From Rhodocyclaceae bacterium (GTDB taxonomy: Bacteria; Pseudomonadota; Gammaproteobacteria; Burkholderiales; Rhodocyclaceae): a stretch of DNA of 64,000 nt. The stretch lies in the NCBI GenBank assembly GCA_016791105.1, contig JAEUNM010000128.1, positions 44,387 to 108,386 on the forward strand, in the 5' to 3' direction. Numbering within the stretch: position 1 is the stretch's first letter; each line of letters opens with the position of its first letter. Below the pieces are notes generated by a model, which was not told where the DNA came from, made no database searches, and saw only the letters and a list, made by a program, of their open reading frames with translations. The translations under genes were made by a program, and so were the position numbers. Below, in pieces: positions 35,167 to 44,640 of the stretch.

Positions 35167-37143
35167 ATGACCACCACACTGGAACTTGTACTCGTCCTCC
35201 TTGCCTGCGCCGTGTTCGCGGTGGCGCTATTTCGGCGCCTCGGGCTGCCGCCCATACTGGCCTATCTGCTGGTCGGCGCAAGCCTGGGCCCGCACGCCAC
35301 AGCGCTGGTGCCGGACCCGGAATCGGCGCGCGAACTGGCCGAATACGGCGTGGTGTTCATGATGTTTTCGATCGGGCTGGAATTTTCCCTGCCCAAACTG
35401 TTCAGCATGAAGCGCACCGTATTTGGCCTCGGCATGGCGCAGGTGCTGGGGACATCGCTCGCCGCGGGCGCCTGCGCGGCGCTGATGGGGCTGCATTGGG
35501 CGGGCGCGCTGGCCCTGGGCGGAACCGTCGCCATGTCATCGACGGCGCTCCTGTCCAAATTGCTGGTCGAGCGCATAGAACTCGACACGCCGCATGGGCG
35601 CGAGGTGATGGGCGTGCTGTTGTTCCAGGATTTGGCCGTGGTGCCCATGCTGGTGGTAATTCCGGCGCTGGCGGAAAACCCGGTCACCATGATTCGCGAA
35701 CTGGGCGCGGCGCTGGCCAAAGCCGCCGTGGCGCTGTCGCTCATCCTGTTTTTCGGGCCGCGGCTCATGCAGCGCTGGTTTTTTCTGGTCGCCAAATCGC
35801 GTTCCAACGAATTGTTCGTGCTCAACGTGCTGCTGGTGGCCCTGGGCATGAGTTTCATCACCCAGCGCGCCGGTCTGTCGGCGGCGCTGGGTGCGTTCAT
35901 GGCCGGCATGCTCATATCCGAAACCGAATACCGCTACCAGGTCGAGGAAGACATCAAGCCTTTCCGCGACGTGCTGATGGGGCTGTTTTTCGTGACAGTG
36001 GGCACTTTGCTCGACCTGCGCCTGGTGGCGAGCGAATTTCTGTTCGTCCTCATCACGCTCATTCTGCTGCTGGGCGGGAAATTCGGTGCCGCCGCGCTGG
36101 CTTCGCGCGCACTTGGATCGGCGCCCGGTACGGCGCTGCGCGTCGGGTTGTGGCTATGTGCCGGGGGCGAATTCGGCTTCGTGCTGCTGGCGCTTACCGA
36201 CCGCAACAGCCTCATGCCGGAACGCATACAGCAAATCGTGCTGGCGGCGCTGGTGCTGTCCTTGCTCGCCGCGCCGCTGATTGCCCACTATGCCGACAAG
36301 ATCGTGCTGCGGCTGGTGCCGTCCGAATGGTTCGCGCGCTCGCTGCAACTGACCTCCATCGCCGCGCAGTCGATGTTTGTCGAACGCCACGCCATCATTT
36401 GCGGCTTCGGGCGCAACGGGCAATATCTGGGCCGCTTTCTGGAGCAGGAGGGCATCACGTATATCGCGCTCGACCTCGACCCGGAGCGCGTGCGCGAAGC
36501 CGCCGCGGCTGGTGAAACCGTGGTGTTCGGCGATGCCGCGCGGCGCGAAACCTTGCAGGCGGCGGGACTGAACCGGGCCTCGGTACTGATCGTCACCTAC
36601 GCGGATACCGCCTCGGCCCTGCGCGTACTGAACCTGGTGCACGATCTGCGGCCGGAATTGCCGGTGGTGGTGCGCACGCTGGACGAGCGCGATCTGGAAA
36701 AGCTCGCCGAAGCCGGCGCCGCGGAGGTCGTGCCGGAGTCGCTCGAATCTTCCATCATGCTGGCCTCGCATGCCCTGGCTTTGTTGGGCGTGCCGCTCAA
36801 TCGCGTGCTGCGGCGCATCCGCGGCATACGCGCGCAGCGTTATCAGTTGTTGCGCGGCATATATCGCGGCGCCGAACATCTGGCCGAAGAAGCCGTGCTC
36901 GATCATCACCAGAAGCGCCTGCATTCCGTGCTGCTGGCCGTGGGTGCCTACGCGATCGGGCACCAGATACGCGAGTTCCGCTTCGCTGAAATCGACGTCG
37001 AGGTGAGCGCGATCCGCCGCCGCAAAATCCGCGCTGCCGAGCCCGATCTGGACACGCGCTTCGAACCGGGCGACGTGGTCGTACTGCTCGGCGAACCGGC
37101 CGAATTGCAGCGCGCCGAAACCCTGCTGCTGAAGGGCGGTTGA
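35167..37143 (+). CDS. Kef-type K+/H+ antiporter (CPA2 family)
   Basis: A 658-aa inner-membrane protein. About twelve helices of a Na+/H+-exchanger-type domain (residues 1-390, with LVGASLGP, GAFMAGMLISET and the helix pair LFQDLAVVPML) are followed by a TrkA-N domain (HAIICGFGRNGQYLGRF, near residue 402) and a TrkA-C domain at the end (RFEPGDVVVLLG). It is expected to exchange K+ (or Na+) for H+ under nucleotide or glutathione-adduct control. The ATG at 35167 begins the first helix; a much longer frame upstream crosses the kdsD gene and is rejected. It is divergent from kdsD. Confidence 0.93.
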   Translation: MTTTLELVLVLLACAVFAVALFRRLGLPPILAYLLVGASLGPHATALVPDPESARELAEYGVVFMMFSIGLEFSLPKLFSMKRTVFGLGMAQVLGTSLAAGACAALMGLHWAGALALGGTVAMSSTALLSKLLVERIELDTPHGREVMGVLLFQDLAVVPMLVVIPALAENPVTMIRELGAALAKAAVALSLILFFGPRLMQRWFFLVAKSRSNELFVLNVLLVALGMSFITQRAGLSAALGAFMAGMLISETEYRYQVEEDIKPFRDVLMGLFFVTVGTLLDLRLVASEFLFVLITLILLLGGKFGAAALASRALGSAPGTALRVGLWLCAGGEFGFVLLALTDRNSLMPERIQQIVLAALVLSLLAAPLIAHYADKIVLRLVPSEWFARSLQLTSIAAQSMFVERHAIICGFGRNGQYLGRFLEQEGITYIALDLDPERVREAAAAGETVVFGDAARRETLQAAGLNRASVLIVTYADTASALRVLNLVHDLRPELPVVVRTLDERDLEKLAEAGAAEVVPESLESSIMLASHALALLGVPLNRVLRRIRGIRAQRYQLLRGIYRGAEHLAEEAVLDHHQKRLHSVLLAVGAYAIGHQIREFRFAEIDVEVSAIRRRKIRAAEPDLDTRFEPGDVVVLLGEPAELQRAETLLLKGG

Positions 37144-37477
37144 GGGCGAGGTCGGAGGGCTTCCCTCTGCAGGAAAGTGCCCGCGCGATATGGCACGTTG
37201 CTTGAAACCAAGCGCGGAACTGCCTGACCCACAGTAAGCCGCATGCTTGGACTGACGATGCAATAATCGGCTTGGCCTGGCCGCCACCTTTGACCGGTCA
37301 GATAAGCACTGTGTCAGTCGTCCTCGTCTATCCGGCGGGCGCTACCAATCAAGCCGGGCGCAGGCGCAGGTAGTGCTGCGTCCCATCGTGGCTATCTCTT
37401 TGCGCGCAGATTGCTGTAGTGGCTGGCGATGCCGGCAATACGATCGATCCGGCCGCGGCCCCGTTGGTGTCGGCAAT
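37144..37477. other. Intergenic region
   Basis: About 330 bp between the convergent antiporter and SRPBCC genes. No gene was recognised. It holds a perfect 10-bp palindrome (TGACCGGTCA, 37291-37300) but no clear terminator. Confidence 0.4.
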
Positions 37478-37894
37478 CTATCGAGCCGCTAATTTGCCCG
37501 TCACGTGGCGGGCAAAATTGTCCAATATCGCCTGCCAACCCGAACGTTGCTGTTCTTCAGGGTAGGTCGATTCGCTGTCGAACTGCACGTTCACGCTTAC
37601 CCCTTGGGTGCTTTCGGCGAATTCGACCTGCGCCATTCGATCGCCAAACGCATACTCGATGAGCTGGTGAGGAATTACCCTGGTGTACTCGCCCGCGAAA
37701 TCGAATCCGAATGAGCCGTCCTTGGCCTCCATGCGCGAAGAAAATTTCCCCCCGGGACGCAGATCGACCGAGGCCGCAGTGGTATGCCAGTCCGGCGACG
37801 CGGCATTCCAGCACTTGATGTCTTCCGGATTCGTGTACGCGCGCCAGACCTCTTCCATGGGCGCCGCAACGAGGGTTGAAACGGTAATCTTCAT
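37478..37894 (-). CDS. SRPBCC (AHSA1-like) domain protein
   Basis: A 138-aa single-domain START/SRPBCC protein of the Aha1/YndB type. Such domains bind hydrophobic ligands in a deep cavity. Typical marks are APMEEVWRAYTNPEDIKCWN near the start, DLRPGGKFSSRME and a C-terminal GWQAILDNFARHV helix. The start at 37894 is preceded by GGAGGGA. Ligand unknown; isolated gene. Confidence 0.9.
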   Translation of the reverse strand: MKITVSTLVAAPMEEVWRAYTNPEDIKCWNAASPDWHTTAASVDLRPGGKFSSRMEAKDGSFGFDFAGEYTRVIPHQLIEYAFGDRMAQVEFAESTQGVSVNVQFDSESTYPEEQQRSGWQAILDNFARHVTGKLAAR

Positions 37895-38017
37895 ATTCCC
37901 TCCAATCCAAACAAAGCGGCGCGTGGATGCAGCCTTGAGTCGCAAGCGGTGTGCAGCGCCACGATCTTATGGGCCCAGCGGACACGGTTTGCATCCTGGG
38001 TGCTCCACTGATTCGAC

Positions 38018-40897
38018 TTATCCGCACGCCCCTACCGCGCCGCAAGCCGTGCAGAACTCGCAGCCGTCCTTCTTGATGACGGCGAAATTGCCGCATTCGT
38101 TGCAGCGCGCGCCCTGCACCAGCGGGGGCTCTTCGGTTTCGCGCGGGGCTTCGAGTATGCCCATTTCCCGGCGCGGGTAGCCGTCTTCGTCAAGTACGCC
38201 CAGCATGGCGTAGCGGTGGATGATGAGCCGCGCCATATAGGCCACGGTGGAGGGCCAGGTTTGCTGGCGGCGCGTGCCAGGCACGAACGCCATGAAGTCG
38301 CCCAGCGGCTCCGGGTAATTGAGCAGCTTGCGCAATTTCATGCCTATCCAGGCCGGGTCCATGACGCGCATGTCGAGTGCCAGGATGCGCGTCAAGCCAT
38401 CCAGTGCGCGCGGATAGTTGCCGGCCAGCCAGACCGAGTAGGGCCGGGTTTCGCCGCCGGGCAGGGTGATTTCCTTCAGGCCCAGCACGAAATCTTCGCC
38501 GGTGGCGGGGTTCTGGATGTCTACCGTCCAGGACAGGGTGCCGTCCGTGCCGGTACGCGGCTCGTGCTTGGCGAAAACGGAACTCAATACCGGATTGCCC
38601 GATTCGCGGTCCAGCGCGCCCAGCTTTTCGCAACGGTAGCGCACCACGTGCGCGAAGGCGGCAACCGCACCGGGTACGCGTTTCTGTTCGCCGTGCGGCG
38701 GCAGCGGGGTGTTGAACGATTGTTCGCCCACCGTGGCGGCCAGCACTTCGAGCTTCATTTGCAGCCAAGCTGGATCGTTGGCGCGCATGTCCATCGAGAG
38801 CGTTTTGGCGACCGCGCCCAGGCCGCGCGGCTGGTCCGCGCCATTTACCCACACTTCGAACGGCAACATGGTGAGGCGGCCGTCTTCGCCTTCGTTTTCA
38901 ACGTGGCCCACGAAGATCGCGAATTCGCCCTGCGGCGTTTTCAGCATGTAAGTCCAGGAGGGGTTGCCGTCGGGCAGGTCGGGCCGGCCCGGCCAGCGCA
39001 GCGATGCCAGCACGGGTGCGGGCAACTGTCCTATGGACAGGCGCCGGTTGGCTTCGGAAATTTCCACGTCCTGCGGCTCGGTTTTGGCGGGTTTGCTATC
39101 CACCGACAGGACCGACCCCAGCACGCTATTGGGCCGGTAAGTGGCCAGTCCTTTGAGGCCGGCTTTCCAGGCAGTGAGGTAAAGATCCTCGAAATCCGCA
39201 TAGGGATAATCTTCCGGCACATTCACGGTTTTGGAGATCGAGGTGTCGATATAAGGCGCCACTGCTGCCACCATGTCCTTGTGCGCCTGCGCGGATATTT
39301 CCAGCGCGGTCACGAAGTAATTCGGCAGTTTCGCGACGTCGTGGCCCAGGTGTTTGTACAGGCGCCAGGCGTAGTCTTCGACCGAATATTCCTTGAAGGT
39401 GCCGTCGGCCATGCGCTTCCTGCGCGTGTAAGTCCAGGAGTAGGGCGGTTCTATGCCGTTGCTGGCGTTGTCGGCAAAAGCCAGCGATATGGTGCCGGTC
39501 GGCGCGATGGACAAGAGGTGGGAATTGCGCAAACCGTGGGCGCGTATCTTTTCCTTTAGTTCGCCCGGCAGGCGCGAGGCAAAGTTGCCGCCGGACAAAT
39601 ACATGTCGGCATTGAACAGCGGGAAAGCACCGCGCTCGCGCGCCAGTTCCACCGAGGCGGCATAGGCCTGGTCGCGCATTTCTTCGGCGATGCGTGCCGC
39701 CGTGAGGCGCGCTTCCAGCGTGTCGTAACGCAGCCGCAACATGATGAGCGCATCGCCCAGGCCGGTGAATCCCAGCCCCACGCGGCGCTTGTTCATGGCT
39801 TCCTTGTGCTGCTGCGGCAGCGGCCAGGTGGTGGTGTCGAGCACGTTATCCAGCATGCGCACCGAGGTTTTGACAACTTCCGCGAATGCTTCGAAATCGA
39901 ATGCGGCGCGCTCGCTGAACGGGTGCTGCACGAAGCGCGTCAAATTGATCGAACCGAGGTCGCAGCAGCCGTAGGGCGGGAGCGGTTGCTCCGCGCACGG
40001 GTTGGTAGCCTCTATGGTTTCGCAGTAATAAAGGTTGTTGTCGCGGTTGATGCGGTCCAGGAACAGGATGCCGGGCTCGGCGTGGTCGTAGGTGCAGCGC
40101 ATGATCTGTTCCCACAGTTCGCGCGCGCGCAATTTGCGGTACACCCAGAGGCTGTCCTCGCGCTGGTAGGCGCCGGCGGCGCGGGCGTCCGGCGACGGCT
40201 CGGCGCGATGCACCAGTTCCACTTCGCCGTCCTTGTCCACGGCCTGCATGAATTTGTCCGTCACACCCACCGATATATTGAAATTCGAGAGGTCGCCGGC
40301 GTCCTTGGCGTGGATGAATGATTCGATGTCCGGATGGTCGCAGCGCAGCACGCCCATTTGCGCGCCGCGCCGGCTGCCGGCCGATTCCACGGTTTCGCAG
40401 GAGCGGTCGAATACCCGCATGTACGAAACCGGCCCCGAGGCGCGCGACTGCGTGCCGCGCACGTGGGCGCCGACCGGCCGTATGGACGAAAAGTCGTAGC
40501 CCACGCCGCCGCCGCGGCGCATGGTTTCGGCGGCCTGGGCCAGCGCAGAGTAGATGCCGGGGCGGTCATCGACGGCTTCGGTGATCGAATCGCCGACGGG
40601 TTGCACGAAACAGTTGATCAGCGTTGCCGATAGCGTAGTGCCGGCGGCTGAATTGATGCGACCGGCCGGCACGAAACCGTCGTCCTGCGCGCGCAGGAAT
40701 TTTTGCTCCCACTGCGCGCGGCGATCTTCCGACTCGATGGCGGCGAGCGCGCGCGCAACGCGGCGGCGCACTTCGCCGACTGAGGTTTCGGAGCCTTTGG
40801 CGTATTTTTCGACCAGCACCTCGCCGGAAATTTCCTGCGCGGGCAGGCAGGCGATGCGTTCTTCTTCGGAAATCGGGACCAGATCGATCTGTTGCAT
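38018..40897 (-). CDS. nrdJ: Adenosylcobalamin-dependent ribonucleotide reductase (class II)
   Basis: A 959-aa class II ribonucleoside-diphosphate reductase, making deoxynucleotides with vitamin B12 and independent of oxygen. The catalytic barrel has CFVQPVGDSI, GGGVGYDFSSIRP, RSCETVESAGSRRG and NPCAEQPLPPYGCCDLGS, which carry the active-site cysteines and the Asn/Glu pair. Two TSCPD-type repeats (about residues 660-740 and 790-890) follow. A C-terminal zinc ribbon holds two CxxC pairs (CNECGNF, CTACGAVGACG). GGAGG precedes the ATG at 40897. No B12 riboswitch was found upstream. It stands alone. Confidence 0.95.
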   Translation of the reverse strand: MQQIDLVPISEEERIACLPAQEISGEVLVEKYAKGSETSVGEVRRRVARALAAIESEDRRAQWEQKFLRAQDDGFVPAGRINSAAGTTLSATLINCFVQPVGDSITEAVDDRPGIYSALAQAAETMRRGGGVGYDFSSIRPVGAHVRGTQSRASGPVSYMRVFDRSCETVESAGSRRGAQMGVLRCDHPDIESFIHAKDAGDLSNFNISVGVTDKFMQAVDKDGEVELVHRAEPSPDARAAGAYQREDSLWVYRKLRARELWEQIMRCTYDHAEPGILFLDRINRDNNLYYCETIEATNPCAEQPLPPYGCCDLGSINLTRFVQHPFSERAAFDFEAFAEVVKTSVRMLDNVLDTTTWPLPQQHKEAMNKRRVGLGFTGLGDALIMLRLRYDTLEARLTAARIAEEMRDQAYAASVELARERGAFPLFNADMYLSGGNFASRLPGELKEKIRAHGLRNSHLLSIAPTGTISLAFADNASNGIEPPYSWTYTRRKRMADGTFKEYSVEDYAWRLYKHLGHDVAKLPNYFVTALEISAQAHKDMVAAVAPYIDTSISKTVNVPEDYPYADFEDLYLTAWKAGLKGLATYRPNSVLGSVLSVDSKPAKTEPQDVEISEANRRLSIGQLPAPVLASLRWPGRPDLPDGNPSWTYMLKTPQGEFAIFVGHVENEGEDGRLTMLPFEVWVNGADQPRGLGAVAKTLSMDMRANDPAWLQMKLEVLAATVGEQSFNTPLPPHGEQKRVPGAVAAFAHVVRYRCEKLGALDRESGNPVLSSVFAKHEPRTGTDGTLSWTVDIQNPATGEDFVLGLKEITLPGGETRPYSVWLAGNYPRALDGLTRILALDMRVMDPAWIGMKLRKLLNYPEPLGDFMAFVPGTRRQQTWPSTVAYMARLIIHRYAMLGVLDEDGYPRREMGILEAPRETEEPPLVQGARCNECGNFAVIKKDGCEFCTACGAVGACG

Positions 40898-41129
40898 GAC
40901 GGGTTGCCTCCACGGGATGGCCCGAGCATACGCCGCTTCGCGCGGGTACGAAAGATTGACAAACGGGCACGAAATGGTTCTCCCGCGGCCTGCCTGGAAA
41001 GCCGCGCAAAACTTGCTTATGGCATAAATGCGGCGGCAGCGGGCATGCCCTGGGGCGGGCTTGCGGCAGGCGAGGGCGGGCACGTGGAAGCAACTCGTAG
41101 CCTGGATGCCTCGGAGCGCAGTCTGGCGG

Positions 41130-41367
41130 TAGCGCCGTTCTTGGCGCAAGTGGGGCGGACACGTCATTCCCGTACCCCGCCGGCCACGTCCTGTGCGCCA
41201 TACGGCGACGGCCTAGCCGCGGAACACCGACATATGATTTTCCCAGCGGGACGGGGCAGGTACGCTGTCCCGAACGTATCGGGCCGCGATGAACCACGCC
41301 GCGCGCTTTGCATTTAAGCGGCAAACGCGCCAGACGGGGCAAAATGCCCCGTCCGGCGATGGTTGCC
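41130..41367. repeat. 238-bp direct repeat, copy 1
   Basis: Begins TAGCGCCGTTCTTGGCGCA and ends GGCGATGGTTGCC. It recurs 378 bp later with only about five mismatches. Near its end is a perfect hairpin, GACGGGGC-AAAAT-GCCCCGTC (41333-41353), that could act as a terminator-like structure. No transposase or target-site duplication is visible. Confidence 0.85.
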
Positions 41368-41507
41368 AAGCCGCGCGCGGCGGGGCCGTCCCGAAAACCA
41401 CGGCTCACGCAGCGCATGTCGGCGACGTCAAGCGGGCGGAACACGCAAAAGTGGACGTCGCACTTTCATTACCACGAACCGCCACCTCGCCGACGCCGGG
41501 CTGGGCA

Positions 41508-41745
41508 TAGCGCCGTTCTTGGCGCAATTGGGGCTGACACGTCATTCCCGTACCCCGCCGGCCACGTCCTGTGCGCCATACGGCGACGGCCTAGCCGCGG
41601 AACACCGACTTATGATTTTCCCAGCGGGACGGGGCAGGTACGCTGTCCCGAACGCATCGGGCCGCGATGAACCACGCCGCGCGCTTTGCATTTAAGCGGC
41701 AAACGCGCCAGACGGGGCAAAATGCCCCGTCCGGCGATGGTTGCC
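41508..41745. repeat. 238-bp direct repeat, copy 2
   Basis: Second copy, same orientation, exactly 378 bp from copy 1, with its hairpin at 41711-41731. The 140-bp spacer between copies is not repeated. Confidence 0.85.
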
Positions 41746-41758
41746 GCCGCGTTCAAGC

Positions 41759-42093
41759 AGCGGGGTAGGTTGGGGTGAGCTTGCGAACCCCAACTTTACG
41801 GGCTGGCGTGCGTCAGCCGCGCAACAACACCAGGGTAGTAGCCAGCCAGGCCGTGCCGGAGGCGATGATGTGCCAGTCGCCTACCACTTCTTGCGCCGGG
41901 TCGCCGTCGCCGCCGCGTTCGTGCAGCAGGTAGAGGTAGCGGAACATGCCGTAGAGGACGAACGGAATCGTGTAGACGAGCTTGTCGGTGCCGTGCAGGG
42001 CGATCGTATCGGGGCTGACCGTGTACAGGCAGTAGGCCACCAGCACGCCGGCCGCGGTGACGGAAATCATCTGGTCCAGCAGTTCTTCGGAAT
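41759..42093. repeat. 335-bp tandem duplication, distal copy
   Basis: Nearly identical to the adjacent 42094-42428. It includes the last ~280 bp of the UbiA-family gene and a REP-like hairpin, TTGGGGT-N9-ACCCCAA (41770-41792). The copies differ at only a handful of bases, indicating a recent duplication. Confidence 0.92.
41813..42093 (-). pseudogene. Truncated 3' copy of the UbiA-family prenyltransferase gene
   Basis: This stretch encodes the same C-terminal ~90 residues as the intact gene (from DQMISVTAAGVLVAYCLY to LLRG), and ends at the matching stop codon, offset by exactly 335 bp. It lacks the N-terminal two thirds, including the substrate-binding Asp motifs. An ATG-initiated 85-aa frame remains open but is unlikely to work alone. 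Confidence 0.88.
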
Positions 42094-42428
42094 AGCGGGG
42101 TAGCTTGGGGTGAGCTTGCGAACCCCACCTTTACGGGCTGGCGTGCGTCAGCCGCGCAACAACACCAAGGTAGTAGCCAGCCAGGCCATGCCGGAGGCGA
42201 TGATGTGCCAGTCGCCTACCACTTCTTGCGCCGGGTCGCCGCCGCCGCCGCGTTCGTGCAGCAGGTAGAGGTAGCGGAACATGCCGTAGAGCACGAACGG
42301 AATCGTGTAGACGAGCTTGTCGGTGCCGTGCAGGGCGATCGTATCGGGGCTGACCGTGTACAGGCAGTAGGCCACCAGCACGCCGGCCGCGGTGACGGAA
42401 ATCATCTGGTCCAGTAGTTCTTCGGAAT
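42094..42428. repeat. 335-bp tandem duplication, gene-proximal copy
   Basis: The copy that forms the 3' end of the intact UbiA-family gene plus its downstream hairpin (TTGGGGT-N9-ACCCCA, near 42105-42126). It directly abuts the distal copy. Confidence 0.92.
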
Positions 42429-43014
42429 AATGTTCGAGCACGCGCCGGTGCTTGCCGCCGCCATCTTCCAGCAACATGAGTTCCGCGCGCCGCTTGGCGA
42501 AGCCGAGGAATAGTGTGAGCAACAGACCGCACAACAGCAGCCACTGCGAGGGCGGAATGCCTATGCCCAGGGTGCCGGCCAGTATGCGCAGCATGAAACC
42601 CGAGGCGATCAGGAAAACGTCGAGAATGACGATGTGCTTGAGGCCGTGGCTATAAGCCACTTGCAGCAGCATGTAGCCGAGCAGCAGCAGCACCAGATTT
42701 TTGCCGCATTGCACGGCCAGTAATGCCCCGCCCAGCCAGCAGGCGGCGGCGATGGCGTAGGCCAACTGCGGCGATATGGCGCCGCTGGCGATGGGGCGGC
42801 GGCATTTTTTCGGGTGTTGGCGATCTTCCTCGCGGTCGGCGATGTCGTTGAGTACATACACGGCGCTGGAGGTGAGGCAAAACGCCGCAAATGCGAGTAG
42901 CGCCAGTTTGAGTTGCTGAGCATTGTTCCAGCCGTGGCCGAACAATATGCCCACGAATACGAAACTATTCTTGATCCACTGGTGAGGACGCAGCAGGCGC
43001 AGCCAGGCGGGCAT
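42148..43014 (-). CDS. UbiA-family prenyltransferase, decaprenyl-phosphate phosphoribosyltransferase-like
   Basis: A 288-aa polytopic membrane protein (about eight to nine helices) of the UbiA superfamily. The segment LRPHQWIKNSFVFVGILFG, the first Asp-rich motif NDIADREEDRQHPKK followed by RPIASG, and the second motif YSHGLKH are closest to decaprenylphosphoryl-5-phosphoribose synthases, which move phosphoribose onto a polyprenyl phosphate. Its start shares a base with the stop of the GT39 gene (TGATG), so lipid-linked sugar synthesis and use may be coupled. Its 3' third is duplicated downstream. Confidence 0.88.
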   Translation of the reverse strand: MPAWLRLLRPHQWIKNSFVFVGILFGHGWNNAQQLKLALLAFAAFCLTSSAVYVLNDIADREEDRQHPKKCRRPIASGAISPQLAYAIAAACWLGGALLAVQCGKNLVLLLLGYMLLQVAYSHGLKHIVILDVFLIASGFMLRILAGTLGIGIPPSQWLLLCGLLLTLFLGFAKRRAELMLLEDGGGKHRRVLEHYSEELLDQMISVTAAGVLVAYCLYTVSPDTIALHGTDKLVYTIPFVLYGMFRYLYLLHERGGGGDPAQEVVGDWHIIASGMAWLATTLVLLRG

Positions 43015-44546
43015 CAGTTTTCCTTGCGGCAGGCGCGGTCCGGAAAGTAGCGTTCGCAAAAATAACAGCGCCCGCGCGGCAGCCAGTGCGGTATGGCGTA
43101 CCAGTGCCGGCGCGCGGGGTCCAGCACGGCTTCGCGATAGTCGGCGTAGCGGAAGGCGTGCCCCAGTACGATCCAGAATCGGGCGCCGTGTTCCTCGAAG
43201 TCCTGCACTTCCGTTCGTTCGAAATAGGGCGTGATTTTGCCCAGGTCCGGCTTGCTTTTGAGCAGCATGGCGATGTTTTTACCGTCCATGCTGCGGAAGT
43301 CGGTCAGGATGTCGTCGTGGCGGGCGTGGCTGGACGCCGCGCCAAATACGAAAAAGTAACGCCGCGCGTTATAGGACAAGGTTACAGCCGGCGAATAGCC
43401 GTCGGTGGCCCACAGCCAGTCGCGATAGGGTTCGAGGTGGCGCAGCAGGTCGTCGGCCTTTACGGTGAGCACGATGCCGTCGTAGTGGCGCGATTTGGCC
43501 CAGCGTTCCACCGGGTTGGCGGCAATCGCGATGATCAGGACGATATGCAGCAGCGCGAAGCCGATGAAAAATCGCAGCAGGCCGGTGAGTTTTTCGCGCG
43601 GCAGCGCCAGTGCGCACAATATGAACAGCGGCGGCAAGAACGACAGCACCCAATGCATGCCTATGGTTTTGACCGGCGACATGAGTGCGAACAACGTCAG
43701 CGGCAGGGCCACCGCACAGGCATAGGCGCGGCCCGGTGCCTGTGCGACAAGTGCGGCGATCTGCGTGCGCCCGCGCCAGGCCTGCCACAGCAGGGGCGGC
43801 GTGAGTAAGTAGGCCATCATGACCACATACAGCGGCGGGGTGCCCCAGGAAAAACCGGACTGGTCATGCCTGTTGATCAGGTTGAACATGAAGTTCGCCC
43901 AGCAGTGGTCCCAGTTCCACCAGAGGTTGGTGGCGAACAGGGCGGCCGATAGCAGGGCCACCAGCAGCAGGCCGGCGAGCCGTTTGGCGGTGGGTTGCAG
44001 CAGCACCGCCGCGGCGAAGGCCAGCGCCAGCATGCCGGCAAAATATTTGGACAGCAGTGCGCCACCCAGCAAGATGCCGGCCAGACCGTACCAGGCGAAC
44101 TGGTCGCGCTCGAGTGCGCGCGCGAATGCCAGCGTCGCGCCTACGCAAAAATAGATGAGCGGGGTGTCGGTCGTGATGAACACGTTCCACACCGTCGCCG
44201 GCGCCAGCATGGTGAATAGCGCCGCCGCCCAGGCGGCATGCACATCCTGGCGCCGCAGCGCCAGCGCCACCATGAGACCCAACAGTGCCGGCTGAACCAC
44301 CAGCGGCAGGCGCAGCCACCAGGCCGCCTCCGACACTTCGAGCAGTGCCGCGAGCCACCAACCTATCATGGGCGGGTGGTCGTAAAAGCCCCAGTCCGGG
44401 ATTTTGCCCCACCAGATGAAATAGGCTTCGTCGCCGGTGATGGGCGTGACGGCCGCCATCCAGAGGCGGAAGGCGGTCAGCAGCAGCGCGCAAATGGCGA
44501 ACAGACGTGCCAGTGCTGCGGCGGAGGGGGTGCTGGCAGCCTTCAT
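43014..44546 (-). CDS. Glycosyltransferase family 39 (ArnT/PMT-like) membrane protein
   Basis: A 510-aa inner-membrane GT-C enzyme with 11-13 helices. The catalytic-loop acidic motif GDEAYFIWWGKIPDWGFYDH, with Asp-Glu after the first helix, is typical of ArnT-like transferases using polyprenyl-phosphate sugars. The C-terminal ~150 residues are a periplasmic domain ending in CYFCERYF with a likely disulfide. Start at 44546. It is translationally coupled to the downstream UbiA-family gene, which could supply its lipid-linked donor. The acceptor (lipid A, protein or glycan) is unknown. Confidence 0.88.
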   Translation of the reverse strand: MKAASTPSAAALARLFAICALLLTAFRLWMAAVTPITGDEAYFIWWGKIPDWGFYDHPPMIGWWLAALLEVSEAAWWLRLPLVVQPALLGLMVALALRRQDVHAAWAAALFTMLAPATVWNVFITTDTPLIYFCVGATLAFARALERDQFAWYGLAGILLGGALLSKYFAGMLALAFAAAVLLQPTAKRLAGLLLVALLSAALFATNLWWNWDHCWANFMFNLINRHDQSGFSWGTPPLYVVMMAYLLTPPLLWQAWRGRTQIAALVAQAPGRAYACAVALPLTLFALMSPVKTIGMHWVLSFLPPLFILCALALPREKLTGLLRFFIGFALLHIVLIIAIAANPVERWAKSRHYDGIVLTVKADDLLRHLEPYRDWLWATDGYSPAVTLSYNARRYFFVFGAASSHARHDDILTDFRSMDGKNIAMLLKSKPDLGKITPYFERTEVQDFEEHGARFWIVLGHAFRYADYREAVLDPARRHWYAIPHWLPRGRCYFCERYFPDRACRKEN

Positions 44547-44640
44547 GCGCGGGTAGCCGCTGCGCGGCGCAACAACGGCGGTGCCGGCGTCGGAGAGGCC
44601 GCGCGGGCAATACGGGGGGCGGTCCGCGCGCTCATGGTTG

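Larger units (their letters stand above)
40898..41758. other. Repeat-bearing intergenic region
   Basis: An 860-bp stretch without a credible gene. It holds two copies of a 238-bp repeat. Frames that stay open here on both strands are explained by high GC and change frame between the copies. Confidence 0.55.

Noticed and set aside
38216..39559. 447-codon plus-strand frame over nrdJ
   Set aside because: Antisense shadow of a well-supported gene; no motif or promoter.
40566..41444. 292-codon minus-strand frame overlapping the nrdJ 5' end and repeat 1
   Set aside because: It overlaps nrdJ out of frame and extends into repeat DNA; no domain or start signal.
41130..41745. CRISPR array or insertion sequence
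   Set aside because: Only two copies, 238 bp long and 378 bp apart, with no cas gene, transposase or terminal inverted repeats.
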